From Phocaeicola faecium (GTDB taxonomy: Bacteria > Bacteroidota > Bacteroidia > Bacteroidales > Bacteroidaceae), in contig NZ_JACSPQ010000001.1 in assembly GCF_014837055.1 (NCBI RefSeq), forward strand, positions 609,035 through 673,034: 64,000 nt of DNA, given 5' to 3'. The notes beneath the pieces were generated by a model. The model did no database searches. It saw nothing but the letters and a program-made list of their open reading frames with translations, and was not told the origin of the DNA. The position numbers and the translations under genes were made by a program. Shown piece after piece: positions 53,415 to 62,022 of this stretch. Every line of letters begins with the position of its first letter. Positions within the stretch are counted from its first letter, which is position 1.

Positions 53415-54641
53415 TTATAACAATTCTTTTACCGTTTCCAGCATTCCCTTCTCCAGAATATCGTCTAAATACTTTTTCACGAGAGCTGTCAGCCCCGGTA
53501 TATGGTTTAAGTCTTCATCCCAAATAAACGTTGCGCCCAATACGCCTTTGGCTACTTCCTGCGTGTCGTTCGTTTTCCATAACTTTTGCAGCCATTCTAT
53601 TATTTCGGGTGAATCATCGGGCTTGATTTCTGTGCCGTCGGCACGATTTCCACCTTTATAATAAACAATCATGGCGGCAAACCCCAAAACAAGTCCTTCG
53701 GGCAATTTGCCTTTACGTGCCAGATAGACCTTTACTCCCGGCAAATCGCGTGTACGGTATTTGGGGAAAGAATTCAGCATGATAGATGTTAAGCGATGAT
53801 CTACAAAGGGGTTATTAAAACGTTCCAATACGTCATGCGCAAACTGTTCAAGCTCGGCTTTCGGCAAATTCAATGTTTCCATCAACTCGTCAAACATCAC
53901 CCGATGAATGTATCTGCCGATAACCTCATGACGGCACGCATCACGCACTATGTTTATACCCGACAGATAGGCCACAGGCGATAATACCGTATGAGGACCG
54001 TTAAGCAACGTAACTTTCCGCTCGTGGTAGGGCGCCTCAGAATCGACAAACAAGACGTTCAGACCTGCCTTATCAGCCGGAAATTCGGCCACAACAGATT
54101 TCGGAGCCTCGATAACCCACAAGTGAAAAACTTCTGCCTGAACTACCAGATTATCATCATATCCCAACGTATTCTTGATGCGGTCAATATCTTTGTGCGG
54201 AAACCCCGGCACAATGCGGTCGACCAACGTGGCATATACTCCGCAAGCCGTTTCAAACCAACGGCGAAACTCATCCCCTAAGTTCCAATGCCTGATATAT
54301 CGGATAATGGTTTCCTTCAGCCGGTGTCCGTTCAAGAATATCAACTCGCAAGGAAAGATTATCAATCCCTTCGAAGGGTCTCCACCGAACTTCCTGAAAC
54401 GGTGATAAAGCAACTGGGTCAGCTTGCCCGGATAGGAAGCCGCCGGAGCATCGTCAAAACGGCAAGCTGAATCGAAAACAATGCCTGCTTCGGTGGTATT
54501 TGATATCACAAAACGCATGTCAGGCTGCTCGGCTAACTTCAGGTAATCGGCAAACGCACGCAAGAAATTACCTTCGCCAAACTGAATGATGCGTTCGGGA
54601 CGCAAAGTCTTCCCCGCAGTCTTTTTGTTTAAAACTTCCAT
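53415..54641 (-). CDS. uxaB: Tagaturonate reductase (altronate oxidoreductase) UxaB
   Basis: A 408-residue NAD-dependent polyol dehydrogenase of the mannitol dehydrogenase group, converting tagaturonate to altronate in galacturonate breakdown. It has the N-terminal dinucleotide motif RIIQFGEGNFLRAFADYL, VVAEFPADKAGLNVLFVDSE, the catalytic-region KVTLLNGPHTVLSPVAYLSG and a C-terminal GLVLGFAAMIVYYKGG. I start at MEVLNKKTAGKTLRPER (54641) because the promoter lies just upstream. The in-frame ATG at 54779 would cover the promoter and run opposite to the uxaC leader. It is divergent from uxaC. Confidence 0.94.
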   Translation of the reverse strand: MEVLNKKTAGKTLRPERIIQFGEGNFLRAFADYLKLAEQPDMRFVISNTTEAGIVFDSACRFDDAPAASYPGKLTQLLYHRFRKFGGDPSKGLIIFPCELIFLNGHRLKETIIRYIRHWNLGDEFRRWFETACGVYATLVDRIVPGFPHKDIDRIKNTLGYDDNLVVQAEVFHLWVIEAPKSVVAEFPADKAGLNVLFVDSEAPYHERKVTLLNGPHTVLSPVAYLSGINIVRDACRHEVIGRYIHRVMFDELMETLNLPKAELEQFAHDVLERFNNPFVDHRLTSIMLNSFPKYRTRDLPGVKVYLARKGKLPEGLVLGFAAMIVYYKGGNRADGTEIKPDDSPEIIEWLQKLWKTNDTQEVAKGVLGATFIWDEDLNHIPGLTALVKKYLDDILEKGMLETVKELL

Positions 54642-54666
54642 GTTATCCAATGATTTGATGTATCGG

Positions 54667-54674
54667 CAAATATA
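54667..54674 (-). promoter_or_regulatory. Probable -7 box for uxaB
   Basis: The minus strand reads TATATTTG, 26 bases before the uxaB ATG. The -33 is weak, as is common for regulated genes. Confidence 0.55.
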
Positions 54675-54682
54675 GAGATTTT

Positions 54683-54714
54683 TTTGGTCATTATACAGAA
54701 AATACATATATTCG
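54683..54714 (+). promoter_or_regulatory. Promoter of uxaC
   Basis: TTTG at 54683-54686, 20 bases, TATATTCG at 54707-54714 (one departure in the -7 box). With the uxaB box only 9 bases away, the two promoters overlap back to back, which suits joint control of hexuronate genes. Confidence 0.65.
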
Positions 54715-54797
54715 TGTTCGATAACGAAGGCTGTATAAGCACGATTTGCCCTCGAAATACACCCAAACAAAGACATCAAACGAATTTATATACGCTT

Positions 54798-56204
54798 ATG
54801 AAAAAATTCATGGACGAAAACTTCCTGTTACAGACTCAAACCGCGCAGGAACTTTATCACAATCATGCGGCAAAAATGCCCATCATCGACTACCATTGCC
54901 ACCTTAGCCCCAAGATGGTGGCAGAAGACCATCAATTTACGTCTATCACTGAAATATGGTTAGGAGGCGACCATTACAAATGGCGTGCGATGCGCGCGAA
55001 CGGAGTAGCGGAACGATACTGTACGGGAAACGACACATCCGACTGGGAGAAATTTGAAAAATGGGCCGAAACCGTGCCATACACCCTGCGTAACCCACTC
55101 TATCACTGGACTCATCTGGAGCTGAAAACAGCTTTCGGCATCGAAAAAGTATTAAATCCTACAACTGCCCGCGAAATATTCGATGAATGTAATGCCAAAC
55201 TCGCCACACCCGAATACTCGGCACGCAACCTGATGCGCCGCTACCACGTAGAGGCTGTATGTACCACCGACGACCCGACCGACTCTTTGGAATATCATAT
55301 CGCCACGCGCCAGAGTGGTTTTGAAATAAAAATGCTTCCTACATGGAGGCCGGACAAGGCTATGGCGGTAGAACACCCGGCAGAGTTCCGCACTTATATG
55401 GAGAAACTCAGCGAAGTGAGCGGTGTGTCTATCCACCGTTTTGACGATATGGTTACGGCCTTACAGAAACGCCATGACTTTTTCGGCGAACAGGGATGCA
55501 AACTGTCTGACCACGGCATTGAAGAATTTTATGCGGAAGATTATACCGATAAAGAAATTGACAGCATATTCAACAAAGTATATGGAGGCAAGCCACTAAC
55601 CTGCGGAGAAGTACGGAAATTTAAATCAGCAATGCTGGTGATATTCGGGGAAATGGATGCTGAAACAAACTGGACACAACAATTCCATTACGGGGCTTTA
55701 CGCAACAACAACACGAAGATGTTTAAGCTGCTGGGAGCAGATACGGGGTTCGACTCCATCGGAGAGTTTTCCACAGCCACAGCAATGTCGAAATACCTCG
55801 ACCGGCTGAACAGTGAAGGAAAGCTGGCAAAAACCATCTTGTATAACCTGAATCCGTGTGCGAATGAAGTCGTAGCTACAATGGCAGGAAACTTTCAAGA
55901 CGGTTCGATACCGGGAAAAATCCAGTTCGGTTCCGGCTGGTGGTTCCTCGACCAGAAAGACGGCATGGAAAAACAGATAAATACATTATCGCTGTTAGGG
56001 CTGTTAAGCCGCTTTGTGGGGATGCTGACAGACTCCCGGTCGTTTCTCTCCTATCCGCGCCACGAATATTTCCGCCGTACACTGTGCAACCTCTTGGGAA
56101 ACGATGTAGAAAACGGCGAAATACCGGAATCTGAAATGACTCGTGTACGCCAAATGGTAGAAGACATCTGTTATAACAACGCCAAGCATTTCTTCAACTT
56201 CTAA
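54798..56204 (+). CDS. uxaC: Glucuronate isomerase (uronate isomerase) UxaC
   Basis: A 468-residue amidohydrolase-fold isomerase that converts glucuronate to fructuronate and galacturonate to tagaturonate. Motifs are PIIDYHCHLSPKMVAED (HxH), EAVCTTDDPTDSLEYH, MLPTWRPDKAM, and FLSYPRHEYFRRTLCNLLGN near the C terminus. I start at MKKFMDENFLLQTQTA (54798). A longer frame from 54684 would start inside the promoter. It acts upstream of UxaB in the same pathway, and the two genes are divergent with adjoining promoters. Confidence 0.95.
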   Translation: MKKFMDENFLLQTQTAQELYHNHAAKMPIIDYHCHLSPKMVAEDHQFTSITEIWLGGDHYKWRAMRANGVAERYCTGNDTSDWEKFEKWAETVPYTLRNPLYHWTHLELKTAFGIEKVLNPTTAREIFDECNAKLATPEYSARNLMRRYHVEAVCTTDDPTDSLEYHIATRQSGFEIKMLPTWRPDKAMAVEHPAEFRTYMEKLSEVSGVSIHRFDDMVTALQKRHDFFGEQGCKLSDHGIEEFYAEDYTDKEIDSIFNKVYGGKPLTCGEVRKFKSAMLVIFGEMDAETNWTQQFHYGALRNNNTKMFKLLGADTGFDSIGEFSTATAMSKYLDRLNSEGKLAKTILYNLNPCANEVVATMAGNFQDGSIPGKIQFGSGWWFLDQKDGMEKQINTLSLLGLLSRFVGMLTDSRSFLSYPRHEYFRRTLCNLLGNDVENGEIPESEMTRVRQMVEDICYNNAKHFFNF

Positions 56205-56295
56205 ACATGGATGAAAACCGGAGAGGAAAGTGATTTAAACAGGTTCTTATAGCGAGCTTATTTTCAAGGCTTTACCGCTTAGCCGGAAAGTCGGA

Positions 56296-56384
56296 AAATT
56301 CTACCCATAGCACCGGTCGGTTCTATGGGTAGAAACAGTAAACGCTACCGCATGAAATGAGTAACGCTACCCGTAGTGTTTTCG
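56296..56384 (+). repeat. Intergenic twin-hairpin repeat, copy 6
   Basis: Hairpin B is perfect (CTACCCATAG at 56301-56310 with 56323-56332, loop 12 bases). The second half, AACGCTACCG ... AACGCTACCCGTAGTGTTTTCG, corresponds to hairpin A of copy 4 but its arms have drifted and pair poorly. It has the same orientation as copy 4. It lies in the 328-base uxaC to metallo-hydrolase gap (56205-56532) together with the element fragment at 56424-56492. Confidence 0.82.
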
Positions 56385-56423
56385 AGGAGATATACCTGCG
56401 GAAACAGAGCCTGAAAACCGGCA

Positions 56424-56492
56424 TTTTGAATTTCTCCAAAAAGCTTTCTTGGCTTGATGTTTTCATTTTCGTGTGTGCTTTAGGCGATTTTT
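56424..56492 (+). repeat. Partial copy of the MITE-like element
   Basis: About 69 bases match the left part of the element at 22658-22851, starting at TTTTGAATTTCTCCAAAAAG and including TTTCGTGTGTGCTTT and GCGATTTTTT, with scattered substitutions. The outer 8 bases of the inverted repeat and the whole right half are missing. It runs directly into the promoter of the metallo-hydrolase. Confidence 0.75.
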
Positions 56493-56503
56493 TTGTAACT
56501 TTG
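56472..56503 (+). promoter_or_regulatory. Promoter of the metallo-hydrolase gene
   Basis: TGTG at 56472-56475, 20 bases, TAACTTTG at 56496-56503. The -7 box is a full match and the -33 differs by one base. The -33 and most of the spacer are provided by the repeat fragment. The gene starts at 56533, about 22 bases after the expected start site. Confidence 0.65.
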
Positions 56504-56532
56504 CGTTCCTTTTAACAAAAAGAGTCCGAGAA

Positions 56533-57339
56533 ATGAAAATTAGGTTTATGAGTCTGGGTAGCGGCAGTAGCGGAAATTGCTACTATCTGGGAACAGACAT
56601 GTATGGCATATTGATTGACGCGGGAATAGGCATCCGCACAGTAAAAAAAATATTCAAAGAACGGGGATTGAGTTTAAGCACAATACGGGCGGTATTTATT
56701 ACGCACGACCATGCTGACCACATTAAGGCTGTGGGACACTTGGGAGAAAAACATAACATACCCATTTACACTACCCCCGAAATCCATCAAGGCATTCGCC
56801 GCAGCTATTGTGTTACAGAGAAGCTAAGCGCCTTGCACATCTGTTACATCCAAAAAGAAGAAACCGTAGAAATAGGCGACTTCAGCATTACGTGTTTTGA
56901 AGTGCCTCACGACGGTACAGACAACGTAGGGTATTGTGTTTGCATCGACAGAAAAACATTTACATTCATCACAGATATCGGTCACATAACAGACACTGCC
57001 GCCCGATACATCAGCCGGGCGAATTATCTGATTATGGAGGCAAACTATGACGAATCGATGTTGCAGATGGGGCCTTATCCGCAACATTTAAAACAGCGCA
57101 TCGCCGGCGAAAGAGGGCACATGTGTAACAAAGTGATGGCTGAATTTATAGCCAACCACTTCCCGAAAGACTTGAAATATCTCTGGCTGTGCCACCTGAG
57201 CAAAGACAATAACCATCCGGAACTGGCTTATAAAACCGTAGAACTGGCACTAAAAGAAAAAAACATCATCGCAGGAAAAGATGTCGAAGTAATACCTCTG
57301 AAACGTACGCTCCCTTCAGAGATGTACTGCTTTGAATAA
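56533..57339 (+). CDS. MBL-fold metallo-hydrolase (YycJ/WalJ-like)
   Basis: A 268-residue metallo-beta-lactamase-fold hydrolase. It begins MKIRFMSLGSGSSGNCYYLG, has the metal motif HDHADH at 58-63, VPHDGTDNVGYCVCID, FITDIGHITDTA and LCHLSKDNNHPELA. The SLGSGSSGN start and layout are those of the YycJ/WalJ group, proposed to be a nuclease linked to DNA repair or division in Firmicutes. The role here is not proven. I use the ATG at 56533 because the promoter ends at 56503. Confidence 0.92.
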   Translation: MKIRFMSLGSGSSGNCYYLGTDMYGILIDAGIGIRTVKKIFKERGLSLSTIRAVFITHDHADHIKAVGHLGEKHNIPIYTTPEIHQGIRRSYCVTEKLSALHICYIQKEETVEIGDFSITCFEVPHDGTDNVGYCVCIDRKTFTFITDIGHITDTAARYISRANYLIMEANYDESMLQMGPYPQHLKQRIAGERGHMCNKVMAEFIANHFPKDLKYLWLCHLSKDNNHPELAYKTVELALKEKNIIAGKDVEVIPLKRTLPSEMYCFE

Positions 57340-57348
57340 CAGTCACTT

Positions 57349-57380
57349 GGGAATTTCCCTACACGATATAGGGAAATTCC
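57349..57380 (+). terminator. Terminator of the metallo-hydrolase gene
   Basis: A 12-base perfect stem (GGAATTTCCCTA at 57350-57361 with 57369-57380) and a 7-base loop lie 10 bases after the stop. The following tract is TTTAAG, so termination may be partial. Confidence 0.75.
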
Positions 57381-57402
57381 TTTAAGAAGATAGGAAAAAT
57401 CA

Positions 57403-57434
57403 TTCGATTATATCATTTTACCCTTCTACCTTTG
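57403..57434 (+). promoter_or_regulatory. Promoter of the small lipoprotein gene
   Basis: TTCG at 57403-57406, 20 bases, TACCTTTG at 57427-57434. The gene has an unusually strong Shine-Dalgarno-like AAGGAGA at 57452-57458 before the ATG at 57465, rare in this phylum. Confidence 0.68.
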
Positions 57435-57464
57435 TAACATCAAACCAAAGGAAAGGAGACCGAT

Positions 57465-57893
57465 ATGAAAAAGTTTAAATTATATTTGCTGTTGGCTTTT
57501 GCAGCACTGATTATTCCGCTTACCTCCTGTGAGCACGTTGGCATTGGTGTCGAGTTCGGGAATGGTTCAAACAGCTATTACGAAATGACCGATTATTTGT
57601 GCAGCCGTCCGTGGGTAGATGAATGGTACGACAACAACGGTACTTATTATCGTCAGGAACTGAACTTTTACCCCGACAATGTAGGCAACGATTACATTTT
57701 TACCCAAGACCGCTACGGTTACATTCAGGAGAGCCGTTACACTTTCGTTTGGGACTGGTATAACAGCATATACACCAGCATACGCATGAAATACGGTACA
57801 AGAGATTATTCTTATATGGAAAATATATCAATAGGAGGAAACCGGCTAAACTGCCTGCTCGACGGAGAACCCGTGTATTTTGAAGGAAAATAA
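57465..57893 (+). CDS. Small lipoprotein of unknown function
   Basis: A 142-residue lipoprotein with signal MKKFKLYLLLAFAALIIPLTSC (lipid Cys at 22). The mature part is rich in Tyr, Asp and Trp (YLCSRPWVDEWYDNNGTYYR; GYIQESRYTFVWDWYNSIYT), suggesting a compact beta-sandwich. I do not recognise a family. It has its own promoter and a strong ribosome binding site, so it is probably well expressed. A hairpin at 57918-57954 follows. Confidence 0.8.
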   Translation: MKKFKLYLLLAFAALIIPLTSCEHVGIGVEFGNGSNSYYEMTDYLCSRPWVDEWYDNNGTYYRQELNFYPDNVGNDYIFTQDRYGYIQESRYTFVWDWYNSIYTSIRMKYGTRDYSYMENISIGGNRLNCLLDGEPVYFEGK

Positions 57894-57917
57894 ATGCAAA
57901 AATGCTGAACATTACTT

Positions 57918-57954
57918 ATTTTCTTTTGTTTTAAAATTAAGGACAAAAGAAAAT
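57918..57954 (+). terminator. Possible terminator of the small lipoprotein gene
   Basis: A 12-base perfect but AT-rich stem (ATTTTCTTTTGT at 57918-57929 with 57943-57954). No clean T-run follows. It could alternatively be a 3'-end stabiliser. Confidence 0.5.
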
Positions 57955-57990
57955 CGTTTCCATCATGATAATTAATTTTTTGGTCTTTTT

Positions 57991-58040
57991 TTAAAAACTG
58001 TACACCAAAAGTCTTAACGACTCCGGGTACAGTTTTTTTC
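57991..58040 (-). terminator. Terminator of the ATP synthase operon
   Basis: AAAAACTGTAC pairs with GTACAGTTTTT around a long loop (TACCCGGAGTCGTT region). On the minus strand a T-run follows. It lies just after atpG and probably also works from the other side. Confidence 0.8.
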
Positions 58041-58044
58041 TTTA

Positions 58045-58929
58045 TCAAGCCATAGTACCACCCACAATATCCAACAACTCGTTAGTAATTGCCTGTTGAC
58101 GACTCTTGTTATAGAGCAAGGTCAATTCCTGTATCAAATCATTGGCATTGTCGGTAGCCACTTGCATAGCCATCATACGCGCAGCGTGTTCAGACGCATT
58201 CGAGTCAAGCAATGCCGTATATATCTTCATACGCAACACCTTAGGCAGTAATTCTTGCATTACCCTTTCGGCAGAAGGTTCGATGATATAATCGGCTTCC
58301 TTATTGCTTGATTCCGAATGTTCATCATCTTCTTTAGAAGACAAATCAATGGGCAGATAAGTTTCGCGCGTCAGAACTTGAGTAGACGTAGACTTAAAAT
58401 GGTTATATAACAATTCTACCTGCTGGATTTCGCCATCCAAGAATCTATTTATCAAATCCACAGCTAAGTCTGCCGCCTCCTGATAGTTCGGTTTGCCACA
58501 TAAATGCTGGTAATCCCCCATCGGAACCACGCCTTTTATCTTCTTAACGGCATCGGCGATTTTACGCCCTATCGGATAAACCAGAATGTTTTCACACCCT
58601 ATCCGGTTACCGTATTCCTCAACCATTTCGTTCAAATGGCGGATAACATTCATGTTAAATCCACCACATAAACTACTATTCGACGCAAATACTACAACAG
58701 CAATCTTCTTTACATCACGTTTCACGGTGAAAGGCGACTCGACCGTAACTCCTGCACTCAAAAAGTTAGTAAGCATACGGTGTAGTCTTCGTTCGTAAGG
58801 AAGCATGTTTTCGATAGCTTCCTGCGCCTTATGAAGTTTTGACGAGGATACCATCTTCATCGCCGAAGTAATCTTCAGCGTCCCGTTGATTGAGTTGATT
58901 CTTCCTTTTACTTCTTTCAGTGATGCCAT
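58045..58929 (-). CDS. atpG: F1 ATP synthase gamma subunit
   Basis: A 294-residue gamma subunit, the rotor shaft. The N-terminal helix reads MASLKEVKGRINSINGTLKI, then TSAMKMVSSSKLHKA, and the C-terminal helix AARMMAMQVATDNANDLIQE and NKSRQQAITNELLDIVGG. Length is typical. It is the last gene of the operon, 5 bases after atpA, and is followed by the operon terminator. Confidence 0.97.
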   Translation of the reverse strand: MASLKEVKGRINSINGTLKITSAMKMVSSSKLHKAQEAIENMLPYERRLHRMLTNFLSAGVTVESPFTVKRDVKKIAVVVFASNSSLCGGFNMNVIRHLNEMVEEYGNRIGCENILVYPIGRKIADAVKKIKGVVPMGDYQHLCGKPNYQEAADLAVDLINRFLDGEIQQVELLYNHFKSTSTQVLTRETYLPIDLSSKEDDEHSESSNKEADYIIEPSAERVMQELLPKVLRMKIYTALLDSNASEHAARMMAMQVATDNANDLIQELTLLYNKSRQQAITNELLDIVGGTMA

Positions 58930-58934
58930 GATGC

Positions 58935-60524
58935 TTATTGTTTAAACTGTCCGGCTGTTTCTGCCGCTACTTTTTCAATAATTGCCGTTATTTCGTCGCT
59001 AATCTTTCCGCCTGCCAACACGTCAATAACATCGGCTTGATGATTTGCACGCAAGTTGGTTAAGAACGCATCTTGGAAAACACGTACCTTCTCTAATGGA
59101 ATATCACGCATCAAACCATGCGTTCCGCAATAAAGAATGGCAACCTGTTCACCTACCGGCATCGGACTATACTGCGGCTGGATAAGCAACTGATTGTTTT
59201 TACGTCCGCGGTCGATTGTCATTGCGGTTACAGGGTCCATATCGCTGCTGAACTTCGAAAATGCTTCCAGTTCACGATATTGTGCTTGGTCGATTTTCAA
59301 GGTTCCGGCAACCTTCTTCATACTCTTGATTTGGGCGCTACCACCTACACGCGACACTGAGATTCCGACATTGATTGCCGGACGGAAGCCCTGATTGAAG
59401 AGGTCTGTTTCAAGGAATATCTGCCCGTCGGTAATAGAAATCACATTGGTCGGGATGTAAGCCGAAACGTCTCCTGCCTGAGTTTCAATGATAGGCAATG
59501 CCGTTAACGAACCACCTGCTTTAACTTTTCCTTTCAGGCTTACGGGAAGGTCGTTCATCTGCTCTGCCACTTCCTGCTGGCTGATAATCTTCGCAGCACG
59601 CTCCAACAAACGTGAATGCAGATAGAAAATATCGCCCGGATATGCTTCACGTCCTGACGGACGGCGCAAAATCAACGAAACTTCACGGTAGGCTACTGCC
59701 TGCTTAGACAAATCATCGTAAACTACCAACGCATGGCGACCGGTATCGCGGAAGAATTCGCCGATAGCAGCTCCCGCAAACGGAGCGAAATACTGCAATG
59801 CAGCCGGGTCGGAAGCCGTTGCAGCTACTACTACCGTGTAATCCATCGCACCTTTTTCGCGCAGAGCATTCACGATACTTGCTACCGTAGAACCTTTCTG
59901 ACCGATAGCTACATAAATACAGTATACGGGATCGCCTGCTTCATAATTAGAACGCTGGTTGATAATGGTATCAATCGCAATGGCTGTCTTTCCAGTCTGA
60001 CGGTCGCCGATAATCAACTCACGCTGTCCGCGGCCGATAGGAATCATCGCATCAATAGCTTTAAGTCCTGTTTGCAACGGTTCTGTAACAGGCTGACGGA
60101 AAATAACTCCCGGAGCTTTACGTTCCAATGGCATTTCAAACAGTTCGCCACCGATTTCTCCTCTTCCGTCCAAAGGTACGCCCAACGGGTCGATAACACG
60201 TCCCAGCATACTTTCGCCTACACGGATAGAGGCAATGCGCTTGGTACGTTTTACAATCATACCTTCCTTAATCTGGTCGGTAGGTCCTAACAACACAGCA
60301 CCTACATTATCTTCTTCCAGATTCATCACCGTACCCATAATACCGTTTTCGAATTGCAGCAACTCATTGGCCTCGGCATTACGCAACCCATAGATACGCG
60401 CTACGCCATCGCTCACCTGCAATACGGTTCCCACTTCATCGAATTTCAGAGAAGTATCGATTCCCTGTAACTGCTGAAGCAATACTTCTGAAACTTCACT
60501 GGGTTTTATTGTATTCTCTGGCAT
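58935..60524 (-). CDS. atpA: F1 ATP synthase alpha subunit
   Basis: A 529-residue alpha subunit. Walker A GDRQTGKT is at 173-180, with [39 protein letters not shown] and [21 protein letters not shown] start at [17 protein letters not shown] (60524). The in-frame frame upstream (60584) would be translated from the AT-rich inverted repeat in the gap to atpH. Confidence 0.97.
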   Translation of the reverse strand: MPENTIKPSEVSEVLLQQLQGIDTSLKFDEVGTVLQVSDGVARIYGLRNAEANELLQFENGIMGTVMNLEEDNVGAVLLGPTDQIKEGMIVKRTKRIASIRVGESMLGRVIDPLGVPLDGRGEIGGELFEMPLERKAPGVIFRQPVTEPLQTGLKAIDAMIPIGRGQRELIIGDRQTGKTAIAIDTIINQRSNYEAGDPVYCIYVAIGQKGSTVASIVNALREKGAMDYTVVVAATASDPAALQYFAPFAGAAIGEFFRDTGRHALVVYDDLSKQAVAYREVSLILRRPSGREAYPGDIFYLHSRLLERAAKIISQQEVAEQMNDLPVSLKGKVKAGGSLTALPIIETQAGDVSAYIPTNVISITDGQIFLETDLFNQGFRPAINVGISVSRVGGSAQIKSMKKVAGTLKIDQAQYRELEAFSKFSSDMDPVTAMTIDRGRKNNQLLIQPQYSPMPVGEQVAILYCGTHGLMRDIPLEKVRVFQDAFLTNLRANHQADVIDVLAGGKISDEITAIIEKVAAETAGQFKQ

Positions 60525-60552
60525 AATCTTTTTTAATTGAAAATTGAAGAAC

Positions 60553-60634
60553 TGAAAATTAAAAATTAAGTCTGATTCCCTCATGCTTCATAAACAACCG
60601 GCATGGATTCTTCATTCTTAATTTTTAATTTTCA
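60553..60634. repeat. AT-rich 18-base inverted repeat between atpH and atpA
   Basis: TGAAAATTAAAAATTAAG (60553-60570) and its exact complement (60617-60634) flank 46 bases containing TCCCTCATGCTTCATAAAC. The transcript could fold, with a weak A-U stem. Similar AT runs are common between Bacteroidetes genes. It accounts for the 117-base gap in an otherwise tight operon. Confidence 0.7.
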
Positions 60635-60641
60635 ATATTCT

Positions 60642-61199
60642 TTAAACTATTCTTCTGTTTCTCGCAATGAACTGCTGTTTAACCCGCTTCAACTGATTGG
60701 CAACGCTGGCATCCAAACGATATCCCGCTACTTCGATGATATAGCCACCGATAATTTTCGGGTCTATTTGAGTATCCAGTTCGACTTTACTTTGCGATTT
60801 GCTTCCCACAAAGTTTGCCAGATGTTGTATCAATCGTTTAGAGGGGACGGCAGTTATCAATTTACCCATGAGGATGTTTTTATCTTCCCGATATAAATCA
60901 ATATATGACCACGCCATGAATTGCAAGAACTTTTCTCTTCTTCCTTCTAACACCAGTTTAAAAAAGCGAAGCAATTCGTTGCTTACCTTTTCTCCTCCCG
61001 ATGCTTCACGAAGCAAATCAAGTTTCTTATCGGCATCCAACACAGGATTCTCTACCGCACGACGCAAATCGGGAACATCCGTATAATGAGAGGCTAATGA
61101 CTTCATTTCCTCATATACCTGTCCTTCCTTGCCATTCGCCTTCGCATAAGCGAGCAATGCTTTTGCAAAACGCATAGAAACGACTCCTGTATTCATCAT
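60642..61199 (-). CDS. atpH: F1 ATP synthase delta subunit
   Basis: A 185-residue delta (OSCP) subunit: VVSMRFAKALLAYAKANGKE N-terminally and the C-terminal SKVELDTQIDPKIIGGYIIE, then ANQLKRVKQQFIARNR. It joins F1 to the b-subunit stalk. It starts 3 bases after atpF. Confidence 0.94.
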   Translation of the reverse strand: MMNTGVVSMRFAKALLAYAKANGKEGQVYEEMKSLASHYTDVPDLRRAVENPVLDADKKLDLLREASGGEKVSNELLRFFKLVLEGRREKFLQFMAWSYIDLYREDKNILMGKLITAVPSKRLIQHLANFVGSKSQSKVELDTQIDPKIIGGYIIEVAGYRLDASVANQLKRVKQQFIARNRRIV

Positions 61200-61202
61200 G
61201 TA

Positions 61203-61706
61203 TTATTTTTTAGAAGATTCTATCATTTCATCCAACATACGGTCAATCAGTTCTGTTTGCTCTTTCTCGTCGGCCAGCTTGTTACGCATTATTTTTTCAG
61301 CAATACCAACCGACAAAACAGCTACCTGACGGCGGATGTCACGGATTGCACTTTCTTTTTCTGTTTCAATCTGTTTCTTCACTTCATCCATCAAGCGTTG
61401 TCCTTCGCGTTGAGCACGTTCTTGAGCATCTTTAATGATACGGTCGCGTGTAGCAGCCGCTTCGCTCAAGATACGACCTTGCTCTTCACGAGCCTGAGCC
61501 AGAACCTTTTCGCTTTCCTGTTTCACGTTAGCCAACTGTTCGTTAGCTTCCCGTGCCGCTTTCAGAGAATTGTCTATATAAGCCTTCCTTTCGTCAACCA
61601 TCTTGATGACTACCGGAAAACCGTACTTAGCCAATATAAAGAAAACGACTCCGAACGTGATAAGCATCCAGATAAGCAATCCCGGATCCGGAGTTAGTAA
61701 TCCCAT
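61203..61706 (-). CDS. atpF: F0 ATP synthase b subunit
   Basis: A 167-residue b subunit. One N-terminal membrane segment (GLLIWMLITFGVVFFILAKYG) is followed by a long charged coiled coil (KVLAQAREEQGRILSEA). It forms the peripheral stalk. Confidence 0.95.
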   Translation of the reverse strand: MGLLTPDPGLLIWMLITFGVVFFILAKYGFPVVIKMVDERKAYIDNSLKAAREANEQLANVKQESEKVLAQAREEQGRILSEAAATRDRIIKDAQERAQREGQRLMDEVKKQIETEKESAIRDIRRQVAVLSVGIAEKIMRNKLADEKEQTELIDRMLDEMIESSKK

Positions 61707-61719
61707 AACGCTTTATTAA

Positions 61720-61995
<276 letters not shown>

Positions 61996-62022
61996 TTATA
62001 CTTTTATTTCTTTTAATTTCTT

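Noticed and set aside
54642-54779. Longer N terminus for UxaB starting at 54779
   Set aside because: It would span both divergent promoter boxes and the extra residues show no family resemblance.
60525-60584. Longer N terminus for AtpA starting at 60584
   Set aside because: It translates the AT-rich inverted repeat ([12 protein letters not shown]-like) and is not part of alpha subunits.
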